NCBI GenBank assembly: GCA_013368375.1
Contig: JAACJP010000015.1
Coordinates: forward strand, 620,001 to 684,000
Source of the DNA: Tricholomella constricta
Lineage: Eukaryota; Basidiomycota; Agaricomycetes; Agaricales; Lyophyllaceae
DNA length: 64,000 bases
Reading direction: 5' to 3'
Shown one piece after another: positions 1-12,082 of the stretch; the first letter of the stretch is position 1, and every line of letters starts with the position of its first letter. Under the pieces are notes generated by a model that saw nothing but the letters and a program-made list of their open reading frames with translations, did not search any database and had not been told where the DNA came from. The translations under genes and the position numbers were made by a program.

Positions 1-1031
1 GGGCACTCACTTCCGGAAAGTCTTTGGCGTGGCAAGCCCAGTAGTAGTCCATGTTGAAGGATACGAGACGGAGCATGGTCAGGTTGAACACGATGTGCCA
101 CCGCGCGTAAGCACCTTGGTACGAGTCCTACATGTAAATGAGCAACGGGAGCGGCCCATACTAGCTGAAAAACACGCACAAGCACACTGAGCGACGGCAG
201 GATGTCCCCGAAACGGTAGCCATTGTATCTATCATTCGCGAACAGCACAGCGCCGTTGAACACCCACGTGAGGACAGGCCCAGCCTTGCTCCCGCGGCAT
301 AGACGGGCGATAAGGAAGTTGATGGTGAGGATGAGGAGAATCTTTATTAGGCTCGCGCCGTGGAGGCCGATCAGGAACAGCGCAGAGCAGACGAGGTTGT
401 AGCGGATAAGGTAGAGGTTGCTCGGGGGCGGCGAGCGCGCGGACGTGATCCATACGAACTTGATGAAGAGGTAGGCGTTGGCGAGGACGGTGAGGAGCCA
501 GAAGCTGTTCCGGAATCCGCGATATTGGGCGTCGCTGTTGTCCTAGATGTAACTTGATTGATTAGGACGCGTCACGTATACCCGCCGTAGAGATTCCCAG
601 CCCATACACACCACTTTGCGGAACGGGATCCATCCGGGCGACAGGCGCTTTTCGAAAAACTGATAGTTCGGATTAGACGCTGTGTAGAGCCGCGCGGTGT
701 TTAATAATTTTACGAGAAGATGAAGAGGTACAGTTGGGGACGTACACATGCTTAGAGAGATAGGTATCCATGCCATGATCGGGAGCACGACGCACGCCAC
801 GGCGGTGTATATCCTGAACTCGAGCGTCCGCCATCGGGCCTTGGGATGCACATCCGGCTCGTTCGCGGGGACCTTGGAGCTCGCTTCCGGGAAATCGACG
901 GTCAGGTCTGTGAGGATCATACGGTTGCGCACCGGGGGCGCCTGGACGCACCAGGGCTGGTGCTCGGGGAGGGTAGGGTCGTAGACGAATTCGGAGATGG
1001 GCGGCGGACGTGATTCTGATTCTGTGGTCAT
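1..1031 (-). CDS. GUP1: GUP1-like MBOAT acyltransferase, N-terminal part (runs off the left edge)
   Basis: Partial gene for a membrane-bound O-acyltransferase of the GUP1 family, which remodels GPI-anchor lipids in the ER and was first described in glycerol uptake. Exons by eye: 1031-746, 679-612, 542-180 and 127-11; a GTGAGT donor at 10-5 shows that coding continues outside the window. About 278 residues are visible. Family landmarks are RWRTLEFRIY before the first membrane helix, the block RLSPGWIPFRKV-DNSDAQYRGFR rebuilt across the second intron, and ARWHIVFNLTMLRLVSFNMD near the edge. Several hydrophobic helices follow DNSDAQYR. The start was chosen because the Met precedes a short Pro/Ser-rich cytosolic leader as in homologues. 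The catalytic His region lies off the window, so completeness cannot be judged. Confidence 0.88.
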
Positions 1032-3599
1032 GAAAGGTGGTGTGGCTCACTGTGTGGTGTGTGAAGTGAGCTTTATGACCGCTTGGACGAGGGCGCCAGT
1101 ATTGAAAACACGTGTGGGCAATGCGTCGATGTTATGGTCACGGGATCGACGTCGGACGACGTGAACGACATACACCTCCATCGCCTTTCACTGCCTCAGA
1201 CCAAAAGGCCGAACAATGATAAGGCGTCCACATCCCCCATGCGTCTTTCTCGTGTCCTCCATAAACGGAAAAAGGAAAACGCCCCATTGATCTCCATCAC
1301 GGTATCTGCTCTGTAAGAATGACATATGTACATATCCAACGACATCCATACCAAGGATACCGCGCGCACCAAAAAGAATCGGCGGGGCATAGCTCACCCG
1401 CCGACATATCAAATACACATTTCATCGATATCCACAACTACAAATTCACTTCTTCAAACTCCAAGCCCAAGTCCAAGTCCAAGTCCGAGTCGGGTCCCCT
1501 TCCCCTTCCCCACCCCACACCCCAACCCCAAATCTCTGGCCTCGTTCTGTCTGATAAACACTCTGATTTGGGTCTAATACTACTGGATCGATCCAGGAAT
1601 CACTGATCATGAGGGGATCGGCACCGGGCGTCGTGTCGTGTCAACTACTCATGGTCTATTCGAATTCAGGGATCCGATTATCTCTGCGATTGATATTGCC
1701 CAATCCGATTCAGAATCTGCCTAAGGCGCTTTATCTTCTTTACCTTTATACTGTCCGGTCCCAGCGCTCTACACACGCACGCATATGGCAGATGTAACAC
1801 GACACAATCAAGAAGTAACCACTTACGGGGGGGAGGAGGTGGGGAAGGAGCTGGCAAGGTCTCCGTCACGTTGACACCGCACAGGCGTACATCTATCTAA
1901 TCTTGCTCGCAGATCCCTAGGCCTCGACCCTGCATGCGCCTGACCCTCGCTCGTTCGACCCTCGGTCAAGCAATCGGCAATCGCGAATTGGAAATACAAG
2001 TCCAAGTACAAGTACTACTACATAACCTGATGAGTACTACCAACTTTGCTCTTTGCTTTGTGCTGTTTCTAACGTTCCTGAAACCCTGTCCGGATGCACA
2101 TGCACACGCGCGTGCACCAAAAACAGAAACAGAAACAGAAACAGAAACACAAACCCTGCAGGCTGCGAGCGTACTACCGCGCCAGCCCATCGATTCACAA
2201 AGAGTCTCAGTACAAGAGATAATTCTAGAGTCTACATATACGAGGTATGGGTTTATGCCACTTTCCCCTTTCCTATATTTTTTCCTGTGTGTATGTGCTG
2301 CTTCTGTTTGCTGCTCCTTCTTTTCCACACAACGCAGACACTCGATCAGAAACGACATCGAAATCTATTTAAAATTGCATCCGTCCCCGGCGTCGGCGAA
2401 TACTAGTGGCCGCTAGCGCTAAATCCCCTATGTCTATGCATGTTACATTTTATGTGTGTCTGCCTCCGCCGCGCGATCTCTAGCCTCTGGGTCCTTTACG
2501 TCCTAACTTGACCACCACCGACGGCGGCCTGTCCTTAAGCTTGGTTTCAAAAATTTATGGGGGGCGGCTCAAGCTCGTTCTCGGTCATATGAGATACCAC
2601 GGCCCAGCGTTAGCGGCGCTGTTGCCAAGTAACCCTATGATGATACTGGAGTAACGTTGGACGCTTGTGCTCGACGTCGATGTTCGCTCGGACTCGTGCG
2701 TACGTCTTCAAGTCCTACATAGACTATAGTAGCACTGCACACAATAAAATATCAATATTCTCGAATTTTATCGTCCCCCATCCCCATCCCCATCCCCATC
2801 CCCGCACCCCGCACTTACCCCGCATCCCCGCACCCCCGCACCTCGATCCCCTGACCGACGGCACATGAAAACAGAAAACAGAAAAGAAAAAAGAAAAATA
2901 TATATAAGTCAGGAACCCCCGCGCCGCCAGGACCTGAATTTCAGATTCAGAAATGGCAAAACTCGACCGCGGAAGTGGGCCAGTCTAAGGTTATGTCGCC
3001 AGGCCAATTGCAAGTCCTTACACCTGGACCTGATGTCTCTGGGTGGCGACCGCCATGCGGCGCATGTTACCTACCTATACTTATGTAGGTTTCTATACGT
3101 CGTCGGTCGACTCGGACTCGGACGTCGTACGACAAGAGGATACGGTATTGATCGTAATATCGACGCGAGATAAGTTTTTACATGTTCTGCGTATAGATAA
3201 GCCCCCCCCTTGCAAGTATCTACTCACACCACATGCATATGGTTTCTGGAGAATCCTTTTTTTGTTTTGTACTACGGCCGTCAATATATATATATTCCGA
3301 AAGGATAAAGTAACGTCCACCTCACCTCAAGACGGGAATTCGAGAATTTTTCAAAACTCCCCATCATCCTCGTTTTGTTCAAAGCCCATCTCATTACGCC
3401 TCCTCTGCTCCTGCTCCTGCTCCCGCTCCCGTTCCCGCTCCCGCTCCTGCAGGTGCAGCCGCCGTGCTCGCGCCCTATTAGTATTAAGCATGCATGTCCA
3501 CAAACAACCACACACGCGCATATAACAACGTCATTGTCAAGGTCCACACATCCAATCTCGCGTCCAACCAAAATAAAATAAGAAAAAGAAAAAGTAGGC
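1032..3599. other. Intergenic, low complexity; no gene supported
   Basis: About 2.6 kb upstream of GUP1 with only short ORFs of biased composition. It holds microsatellite-like runs: CCAAGT units near 1465-1490, CAGAAA units near 2118-2150, CCCCAT units near 2775-2802 and CTCCTG/CTCCCG units near 3408-3450. No splice-consistent reading frame with recognisable protein sequence was found on either strand. Confidence 0.6.
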
Positions 3600-4209
3600 T
3601 CACATTTCCGCCGCGCGTCGCTGCCTCTCAAACTCTCTCCGCGCGTTGATCTCCCGCCCCAGCTCCGAGTCGTCAAACTGGTCCCGCAGCGGCAGCCCGC
3701 CGCGCTCCAGCCTCGAGTTGTCCAGCGTCGCGCGCCGGGGGCGGTACACGTGCGGTCCCCTCCTCCCCCCACCGCCGCCGCTGCCGCTGCCGTTGACGTT
3801 GATGTTGACATTGCCGCGCTGGACCCGGTCGGACCAGACGTTCAGCGGGGAGCCGTACCCGCCTGAAGACGTCGCTTTGGGTCATCATGGTAGATGCCCG
3901 GGGTTTGAGGTGTACGTTCACACTCTCGTTTATTCATTTATTTTTGGGAAGGAGGGGAGGGAGAGACGTACAGTCGCCTTCGGGCGGGTAATTGTGCGTG
4001 TTGTAGTCGGACTCGCTTTGGCGTCGCACCCATGTGCGCCCCGAAGCGGCTTCGGCTTGCCCGCTGCGGGTTGTGGTGGGGGCTTCTGAATCGACCATGC
4101 CTTGTGGTGTAGTGCGGTACGTGGTTGGCACTGGTGGATATATATTGAAATGCTTACTGGGGTTTACGAGACTGCCTTTGTACCCGGATGATGCGTACTC
4201 GTCGCTCAT
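3600..4209 (-). CDS. Small hypothetical protein, two exons
   Basis: I do not recognise this protein. Two exons, 4209-3972 and 3862-3600, join across a GTACGT...TTCAG intron into about 166 codons. The N-terminus begins MSDEYASSGYKGSLVNPS; the middle is rich in Thr, Ser and Gly with a Gly run (GSGSGGGGG); the C-terminus is charged (LGREINARREFERQRRAAEM). It looks like a soluble, partly disordered protein. The GYKGSLVNP segment weakly recalls CON-6-type conidiation proteins, but the rest does not match, so this is only a hint. An alternative 57-nt in-frame intron (GTAAGC...CACAAG) just after NP would remove 19 residues. A GTGAGC at the stop codon could also extend it. The start has a good context (ACAATGAG). 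Confidence 0.55.
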
Positions 4210-4543
4210 ATTGTGGTGGTGGTGTTACAAGATAGTAATTGGCTGGTCTCAGCTTCCGTGATGACATCACTGTCAATTTATAGTGATCGTTCATGTCATA
4301 GTCCATGCTTATATAGCCTTGATAACCTTACAGCGAATCCAAAGTCCCTCTAGTTGTACATGTAATGCGTAAGACCAGTCGTCCTCTCCCTATCCCCCCT
4401 CCCATGCTGGCGTCTGGTAGACTGAGCGACAACCAGGGGTATAGCGGGCCTACGACGCGGCTGCCGTCCACGCGCTTGTGGCATAACGCGCCATGTTCAA
4501 CTTCTAACAACAGTCCCAAAGCGGCGTAAGCATCACAGCAAAA
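4210..4543. other. Intergenic gap, nothing recognised
   Basis: Gap of 334 bases between the 3' end of the FAD monooxygenase and the start of the small hypothetical gene; both are on the minus strand, so it must hold the promoter of the latter. I see no ORF or motif of note. Confidence 0.5.
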
Positions 4544-6703
4544 TCAGCTGGAGATGGCTCGTTCTACCTGGATGGGGGAGGGGACGCCATACGAAACATC
4601 TACGCCCTTCGACCTCTCTCGCAACAGTCCCCACTCAACCCACCAGTTATCCGCCTCATCCTCCGCATCGTACCCGAACACCTCCTTGATCTCTGCCCAC
4701 TCCGGTGACTCCTCAGCCTCGTCGGACGCTTGCAGAATGCCAATTCCAGCATCGCGCTTAGCGCGCATCGTTTCGTCTCTTAACTGCTGTTGTTCGCCCG
4801 GTGGCATGGTCATGTAATACATGATCCCCGCCTCCTTGGCCATGACGGCGTTGCACCGAGGCTGCCGGAGGTCCTGGAACGCCCAGAGGAAACTACCGAT
4901 CTGGTCTTCCGTTCGCAAGTGCGAGAAGAGCTTGGCTAGCACTGCTGCGTCTTCGACTGTCAGGGCGGTAGCTTGCACGGAGCCTGGCTAATGTGGTGTT
5001 ATAATTACTGCACTGTGTTTCGTCGGGCCAACGTAACTCACCGGAAGAGGGTGTGCGGCCTCGCCGACGACCACCATGCGCCCACTCTTGTGCACCCAGT
5101 CATCCAACGCGGAGTATGACCTGAGATTGATACATGTCGGCTTCGCTGCTAACCTTCCCAATTTCCGAAGGCTATAAATGACGTCGGCTTAATAGAGTCA
5201 AAGAAAAAAATCAAGCAGGCGATGGCACTTGCTTGGGCTCGGCTGTTCCAAGAACGGCCTCCAGGTCTGTGTTCGATGCGATAGTGTTCCAGCTCCCTCC
5301 GCGAGAGTTACTTGGCCCGTAAATGAAGAGACCAAACTCAGATCCATCAATCTGTAACAAAGATCAGCCCCCGCCCTTTCTCAGAAATTGTTGATAACAC
5401 ACAATCGGGAATCCCAAAACCGAATGGCCGTGTCCGAACCAATTGAACATGGTTGTCTGTGTGGAGCGTGGTGAGTAATATATACCAGGATACGCGACGG
5501 AGAAAACGCTCACATGTTCCTGATCATACAGGTACGCCAGATCTGGGTCCGCAGTGATCAGTTCACGAGCCACTGTAGTGCTGGCGATTGGCAGATATCC
5601 AAGTTCATTATCATGCCTCTACAACAACAAAAAAGGGAGCCACTCACCTGAACATGTCCATAGCACCCATATGGGGTTCTTCACTCGCGTGGTGTAAGAT
5701 CCGCCGTGTCAACCCTCCCAGCCCGTCGGCCCCCACAACAACGTCGGCTCGCAGCTGCTCTCCCGACCCCTCCAAAGTGACCGTCCGCTCCTCCGGATCG
5801 ATCGCTGCCACTTTGGTGTTGAGGCGGACCTCGGCTCCGCATGATATCGCAACGTCGTATAACAGTCTTCGTAGGGCCGAATGCTGTAACCGAACACCGA
5901 AACCGAAGATTAGATCAAGAACATCGAACATTTCCGGAAACACTCACGCGTGTAAACACAAACTCCCCTCTCGTTTCTTTCATGACTTCGTCATCCCAAT
6001 GATGCTTCCCAAGAAGCTCTCCCGTTTCGTCTGTCGTGTCGTCGAAGAAACCCATGCATGCATGCATCAATCAATCTTTGACCCAGTGCGAATGCGAAAC
6101 GGACGGGGGACGGGGAGGGGGGGGGGGGCACGCACAAAGAAGCAAACTGATAGATTCCGACTTGATCGCTATCGCGCGAACCTCATCTTCGAGTCCCCAA
6201 TGGTACAAGATCTTTGACAGGTTTGGCGGCATCCGGCAGGGTCCAGATCGCTGTTTTTATGAATTAGAAAGAAAAATCGCAAACATGTCAGTGATCATGA
6301 ACGCGCAATGGTCGAGTGTCGAACAATGGAGAACTAGAGAGAACTCACACCATGTTCAAGGGTATACACGTCGTCCTCTTCGAGAACCGTCACTCGGTGG
6401 TTGACTCTCCGCAGCGCCACCGCTTCGAGCTAGTCAGTGAGTGGGGGGATCCTTGACTTGAATGTTCAGAGATAAAATATCAAACTCACCGCATGCGAGG
6501 CCTGCGATTCCCCCTCCGATGATCACAAAGTCGACTGAGAGGTGTGTTGCGTTGCCGGGCTTGAACTAAAGTAGAGGAGTTAGGCGATGTGCGTTGTGTT
6601 GTTAGCATGGCCGGGGGGGGAGAGAGGAGGGGGGAGAAGGGGGCGCGCAATCGTCGCCTCCCACACGGACGAACGGACGGAGACTTACCTTCCTAAAGGC
6701 CAT
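4544..6703 (-). CDS. FAD-dependent aromatic-ring monooxygenase (salicylate-hydroxylase-like)
   Basis: Flavoprotein monooxygenase of the PHBH/salicylate hydroxylase class, using NAD(P)H and O2 to hydroxylate a small, probably aromatic, substrate. About 11 exons give roughly 430 residues. Exon 1 encodes only MAFRK (6703-6689). The FAD dinucleotide fold is VDFVIIGGGIAGLACAVALRR with TVLEE ending the second strand; the second FAD site is VVGADGLGG; the third is GRMVVVGEAAHPLPPGSVQA. That last block is the 'GD' motif with Glu in place of the usual Asp. A PPGSVQATALTVEDAAVLA segment and a charged helical tail complete the usual architecture. No signal peptide or C-terminal SKL is seen. An alternating GC tract lies about 80-130 bases upstream of the ATG. 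Substrate is unknown; kynurenine- or zeaxanthin-type monooxygenases are less likely alternatives. Confidence 0.87.
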
Positions 6704-8280
6704 CACATCCACTGAACAGGGAACAGGGAACAGGGAACGGGGAACAGGAAATGGGGAACAGGGAACAAGAAATGGGGAAGGATACGGGGGTAGGGGCGGG
6801 GGCGGGGGCGGGGGCGGGGGCGGGGGGGGGGAGAAGAATGATAAACTTGAAAGGGGGAAAATGGAAAAAGCCTGCGTGAAATTAAGTAGAAACAAATTGA
6901 TCTGGCATGGAGGCCTGGAGGGTCCCGGTCAGGACTTATATAACAAAGAACAAGAACTGTGTTCGAATTCGCTCTTGGTGTGCTCGACCCATACATACTA
7001 TGACAATTTCGTACCCAATCGACCCCTGCGATGGTGTTTTGTCCCTATCACGCTTCACGCTTCACGATCCGCGATTCACGCTTGTCACTTGTGCTGCTGC
7101 TGCTGCTGAGTGCTCTGGGCTCGGTTGGGTCGCAGCCTGCTGAGCGCGCCCGGCCCCACGTGGGGCGCGCGGGTTTTGTTTGTGCGACAGAGGCTCTTGT
7201 CTAGATCTTATCTTGTATCTTGTATTCTTGTTCGAAAGAAAAGAAAAGCGTCCATTCAACAACGGCGTTTATCAAGGACCGACATCGGCGTGACATTACT
7301 TAGGGGGGGGGAGGCGTCGGCGCCGGTCGCTCTTGTCAAGCTCCCCAATCCAATCGGTATTACGAGGTATGTATGTACGTACAACTACGTATGTATATGG
7401 CCATGTTAGTGCGATATCGATGCGTTCTGGGCTCTGAAGCTGAAGACTAACTACACTGTGTTGTCAACACGATTTAGAGGAGCTTAGCCGAGGGTCAGAT
7501 GCCAAGATTGAATATTGAATATTCACGCCTCCCCCATTGATCATGAGGCACGGGCAGAAAAAGTCTCAGATTTCTCTTCCTTTTATTTCATCCTCCATTC
7601 AATCCAAGTCTTTCCTCGTCGTGCCACATGCTACAGTCCCAGAAACCATCCACAGCATTACGGAATGCCGGGGGCGGAACGGCGTGCCCGCGTAACGGTG
7701 TGATGCGCACGAAGGATTCAGACTCCCAAACCAGTTCAGAGCAATGTCAACCTTGCGATGTGGCGCTCTTGTTTAGGTTCCGGGCCCAAGTAGTAGTGTG
7801 ATATCGATGATTATGAAGGTTGCTTTGTCTTGTAATTGAAAGTAAGTACTATGCAATGCCGTCCGGCGTCCGGTTCGATTCGGTAACCTTGGAAATGTTT
7901 TTCTTGACAAAAGCTCGCGCGGGCAAGGGGGAATGTGTCATTGACAGGGTCAAGCTCTCGACACAGACCAGGACCGGGTGGTTGCTCATTAGCAACGCGA
8001 TGCTATCCATTCAAGGGCGATGCTATGCATCAAGTCGCCCCTGGAGTCTGGACCTGGACGGCAAGCATTGCTGGAGTCCAGAAAGGCACATCAACGATTT
8101 GGTTCCGTTTTCGATGTGTTGTAAAAAAGTGCAGGGCTGGATTAACTGGCACATGATGATGAAGGCACGCAAAGTCTAGCTGGGCGCTGTGCACTCTACC
8201 AGGCAGCCCGTTCGAATCGCGGGAACCCGCACCGGGCAATATTAATATTATTCCAACACACCTGTTCCCATCGGTCCGGT
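6704..8280. other. Intergenic, no gene supported
   Basis: 1.6 kb between the monooxygenase start and the BioF stop. Besides the G-rich tract it contains a short GCT repeat (7091-7108) and small ORFs that show no splice-consistent or recognisable protein sequence. Confidence 0.55.
6713..6830 (+). repeat. G-rich tandem repeats next to the monooxygenase start
   Basis: On the plus strand, repeats of GGGAACA-type units (6716-6776) are followed by five GGGGGC-type units and a run of about 10 G (6790-6830). The tract could fold into G-quadruplexes on the strand that is template for the minus-strand monooxygenase. Confidence 0.75.
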
Positions 8281-9711
8281 TCACAGCTTGCTTTGCTCGA
8301 ACCCCCGCCCCTCAACCTCCCGCTCTTCCCGCTTACGAGCAGCGGCCATCGTCTCCTCCGCCCACCGAATCGCGCCCTGCGCAAGCTTCTCGACGTCGGC
8401 GATGGTGTTTCCTGCATGCAGACACACGCGCACGCGGTCCTTGCCCTTGGGCACTGTCGGCCACGTAATTGGCCGGGCGTTCATGCCGAGAGCGAGCAGG
8501 TAGGCGGACAGTGGGCGCGGGTGGGACGTCATGAGTGGGATGATGGGGGATGGGGGCACCGCGACGCCGTCCGCGTTGGACAGATGTACTGGGAGAGAGA
8601 GGAGGCCTGGTGGGATGTGCGTGAGGCGTGGCCGGAGATAGCTTATGAAGTGGGATGAGAGGGAGAGGAGGTCGTTGGCCAACTGTGGGTAACAGGACGT
8701 CAAACGGATGACAACAGATGATGCGAGTTGGATCTGACCTCTTCGGCTGTGCCGTCTGTGAGGAGGTCGAACGAGCAGTCGGCAGCGACGATGTTTGAGT
8801 AGCTGAGCGATGTTGTGTAGATCAATGAACGCGCGTAGTTTAACAAATAATCCCGGATGAGGGTGCTGGTAAGCACGACAGCTACAGAGAGATTATTATT
8901 ATTACAGGTGGACAAAAAGCATTGGGCGCAAACCTCCTGTTGCGGCAAGGGCCTTTCCAAACGTATGAAGGCGTGCGAGAACCTTGGATTCCAAACCCAG
9001 CTGCGCAACCCGTCCCCTACCCTGAGGTCCATAAATCCCCGTCGCATGAGCCTCGTCCACTACAAGGTACCCATTCCTATGCGGGAACGTTTTTTCGAGC
9101 ATGTCCGTGATCTCCGAAAGGGGTGCAAAGGTGCCATCCATGCTGTAGAGACTTTCGACCGCGACAAACACGCTGTCTTCCCCTGAACGCACCCCGCGGC
9201 GCTCATCGAGTAGTTTTGCCAGGACCTGCCGTAGCGACGCCATCGAGTTGTGGCTGAAGGAATACTGCGCATCCCGGGCACGCGATGCACGGATCCCATC
9301 GTGCACCGACGCGTGGATGTACTCGTCGTACACGATAGCGTCCCCTGACTGTGGGATGCAAGAGAAGAAGCCGACGTTGGCGTCGAAGCCCGAGTTGAAG
9401 AGCAGGGCTGCCTCTGACCCAAAAAATCCCGAGAGCCGGGCCTCGAACGCACTGTGTGCCCGCCCATTCACCAGCAGACGCGAACCACCCGATCCAAGGA
9501 CGTCTGGCGCTGCACTGAGCTTCCTAAGGAACTGATTTCGGAGAACTGGCGATGTGGAGAGCGAAAGGTAGTCGTTCGAGTTGAAATCAATCAGGGGCGA
9601 GCCGGACGAGGATGTGATGGGGTCTGGGAGCCTACGACGAATCCATCGCTCGTCGCGAGAAGCGAGCGCTGCGCGAATCTTCGCGGCCAGAGATGAATTC
9701 GACTGGTTCAT
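8281..9711 (-). CDS. bioF: 8-amino-7-oxononanoate (KAPA) synthase, BioF type, with peroxisomal PTS1
   Basis: PLP-dependent alpha-oxoamine synthase that condenses pimeloyl-CoA with alanine, the first dedicated step of biotin synthesis. Three exons give about 445 residues. Evidence: DFNSNDYLSLS at the N-terminus, LGSGGSRL, DEYIHASVHDG, VVDEAHATGIYGPQGRG, and the PLP-lysine segment LHTFGKALAATGGAVV rebuilt across the first intron (GTTTGC...CTGTAG). The second intron starts GTCAGATCC. The last three residues are Ser-Lys-Leu, a canonical type 1 peroxisomal targeting signal. In Aspergillus and Magnaporthe, BioF homologues are known to act in peroxisomes through such a signal, so the same location is inferred here. 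The N-terminus has no obvious mitochondrial leader. Related AONS enzymes (5-aminolevulinate synthase, glycine C-acetyltransferase) are less likely given the PTS1 and lack of a presequence. Confidence 0.88.
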
Positions 9712-10174
9712 GGTTGGATATGTAGGTGGAAGTCCTTATGAAACATACCGGAGCCCAAGGACATTTGGGGCCGGAAGTAAAGCGGGACTCCGAAATTTTA
9801 AAAGTATAAATTCCGCGGGAAAGATAGCGATAAAAATGTGCAACTGGCTTGATTTATGTATCTTCACAAGTTCACACTTTGACGCGCTTGCTATTCTCGA
9901 TTCTCGGGAAACCGAGAAGACTCGAAATGGGCGCGACACTGCCAAGATCCGCCTTATTTGTTTCACCGATCTTGTTCTGTACAATATATGAATGACTGGC
10001 TACATCGTAGATTACTTTCCAGACACATGATTCCACGTTAGAGAAGCGCTCTGGACATATGGAGACGCCTTGCCGGTGATAAGGCCGCTGTAGATACGCA
10101 TCACGATCGAGGTCGTTTCCCGTTGGATCACTTCAGCTGACGACAGCCAAGTTTAAAGGATGCGGTGTGCCTGG
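9712..10174. other. Intergenic, no gene seen
   Basis: 463 bases containing the BioF promoter and POP5 3' end; only short ORFs with no recognisable protein. Confidence 0.5.
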
Positions 10175-10833
10175 TCAATCTTGCAGTGCTCCGATTTCAA
10201 GCGTGCTGGTCTCCAGATACGTCTCGTATGAATCCTGGTATGCAGCTTCGGAGATTGTGATGAGCAGGCGGCTTCTAGTCCAAGATAGGCACTCACCAGG
10301 CGTCTTAGCTTGCGCTCGATAACGCGCGACCACCTCTCGGTTGTGTGCTATCGCCGCCATTTGGGCATGCTTTATCGTACCTGCCACGAAATCAAAGGCT
10401 GCTGCGAAGACATTTCCAGCATCCGACTTACCAGAGACATGGATTACATGTGGTATATACCTCAATCCTTCGATGGAGGATAGCAGAGTAACAGCGCCCC
10501 AAGCAATTTTATGGTGGTCTCGCGCCACCCGTATGATGCAGATGTTCGTGGTTGGCGAATAGTACTTCACTTTGTTGCAGTCAGAAGGGTGGTAAAAACT
10601 CGAAAAACACAACGCGTACCCGTCAACGAAAGTCCGACAGAGCCCCAGCCAGTGTCGCCAAAGTTATTGAGAACACTCTGCTTGACGGCCGCCCATATAT
10701 GTTTCCCTTCCAGATGACTGCGCCCTTGATTCTGACCTATCGGGATAAGTTCGACCAGCAGCCAACGATTCTGAGATGAACATTAGATTTTATAAGCAGA
10801 ATGAATGAACTCCTTCACCTTGAATCGCACCAT
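10175..10833 (-). CDS. POP5: RNase P/MRP subunit Pop5 (Rpp14/Pop5 family)
   Basis: Protein subunit of the nuclear ribonucleoproteins RNase P (tRNA 5'-end maturation) and RNase MRP (rRNA processing). Rebuilt from five exons into about 155 residues. Exon 1 is a 15-nt segment encoding MVRFK (10833-10819), spliced to NRWLLVELIP (exon starting at 10770). Then follow HIWAAVKQSVLNNFGDTGWG, YYSPTTNICIIRVARDHH, AWGAVTLLSSI, HVIHVSGTIKHAQ and AAIAHNREVVARYRAQ, which match the family along its whole length. All intron phases agree. The very short first exon means automatic prediction could start at a wrong internal Met near 10612. No frameshift or missing block was seen. Confidence 0.92.
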
Positions 10834-10947
10834 CGGCCTTTGGCCTGGTGGTGCATAAAACTGAGTGTGAAGCTTTGTGAGGTTAGGGTTCACACTTATC
10901 ACGTGAAGGAGATCGTGGACGCGACGCGTCTCCGTGTGCAGCGGCCT

Positions 10948-11930
10948 TCAAGACGCGTTGACGGCAGTTGCAAGGCCCGTTTCTTTGTGAATGAGTACAT
11001 ATTTTGAGAATGTCCATTTAAACTCTACGGGATGGAGGAATGCGACCTCTTCACGCACCTCCTCAATTTTTAGAAACCTCTTGTTGACAAAGATCCTCGA
11101 CGTGAAGAAATTCAGTTGTTACATTGAGAGTCCCTCATATAACGACGGTAACGAGTTGAAGTGAGGTGCTCCAAGAGGGCTCCATCAATGACACCAAGCC
11201 TTAAATACTGAGCTCGAGTAATGTGTGCATCAGATGCATACGACCGCCGTGTGCTGTGAATCTGAGCCTTAGGTGAAGACTGGTTCGTCCATCAGGTCGA
11301 TTCCTGTGGAACAGAATAACTTTGGTCTGGGCTTCCGAGGCGTAATGCGCCCGAGCCTGCCGATTCGGTCTGCAATGTATCGAGCATGTCGAGCTGCGAG
11401 CATGAATGCGAGTCGGACCTTCAAATTCAGGTTTGACTTTATCGCAGCCTGTGCAGAACCCCGACGTAGGCCCACCAGGTACCGCAAGCTTTCATTGCGC
11501 AACAACCGGGAGAGGAAATCCGAAATGCTCAGCGGCCTCAGCCTGGTATCATAGATTCCTCCTTACACGAATCTGCAGAATTGCATTGTTGGCGGGCATG
11601 TAAAACACGATCGATGGCTGTGTCAATCAACAAGCAAGATCCAGAACGCGATGCGATTCGTCGTGCGTAAATCTTCACGTCTGGGGGGGCGTAGTTCAGT
11701 TGTTCTGATACTAACACTGCCTTGGAGCTTTCGATGAAGGGCGCACCGAAAGAAGAAAGAGATTGTTATTTTTGGTAAGTACAAATTGAAAGGCGTTATT
11801 ATACCCTTCAAGGTGTTCATCGAATCTAATTTCAGGGGTTGCCAGTGCACACCGTCTTGATGGGGCTGAGTCCACGTCGCACTCGAGACCATTGAAGGGT
11901 TGTAAATGCTGAGGACTCGGTGGCCCATGC
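10948..11930 (-). CDS. Uncertain multi-exon coding-like region (hypothetical or decaying gene)
   Basis: I do not recognise this. The minus strand holds several consecutive protein-like open stretches: LNYAPPDVKIYARRIASRSG with SCLLIDTAIDRVLHARQQ (about 11700-11585), RPLSISDFLSRLLRNESLRY and RLAFMLAARHARYIADRIG (11550-11330), ITRAQYLRLGVIDGALLEHL (about 11230-11160) and RFLKIEEVREEVAFLHPVEF up to a TGA at 10948-10950. They are basic and helical. I could not join all of them with phase-consistent GT-AG introns: the last junction fails, and the join to the 11930 start (MGHRVLSIYNPSM) also fails. This is either a real gene whose exons I misplace or a gene that has lost its frame. It lies just upstream of POP5 on the same strand. 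Confidence 0.3.
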
Positions 11931-12082
11931 AGTGCTATGACTCAGAGGACATGCTAATCTAATCTGATTAACTGTCACCAAGTCACCGCTGGGAGAAGTA
12001 TCAGAGACGGGACCGCAATAATGAGCGGATAAGCGCCAGCAGATAAAAACCCAGTCATACCGTCCTTTGCTCTCCCGTCATT

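Noticed and set aside
1083..3525. Many ORFs of 60-176 codons in the first gap
   Set aside because: They consist of microsatellite translations (Lys-Ser, His-Pro, Arg-Asn repeats) with no splice-consistent protein.
8195..8240. GTTCGAATC sequences (also near 46469, 54681, 55390) as tRNA genes
   Set aside because: No cloverleaf with acceptor and anticodon stems could be drawn around them.
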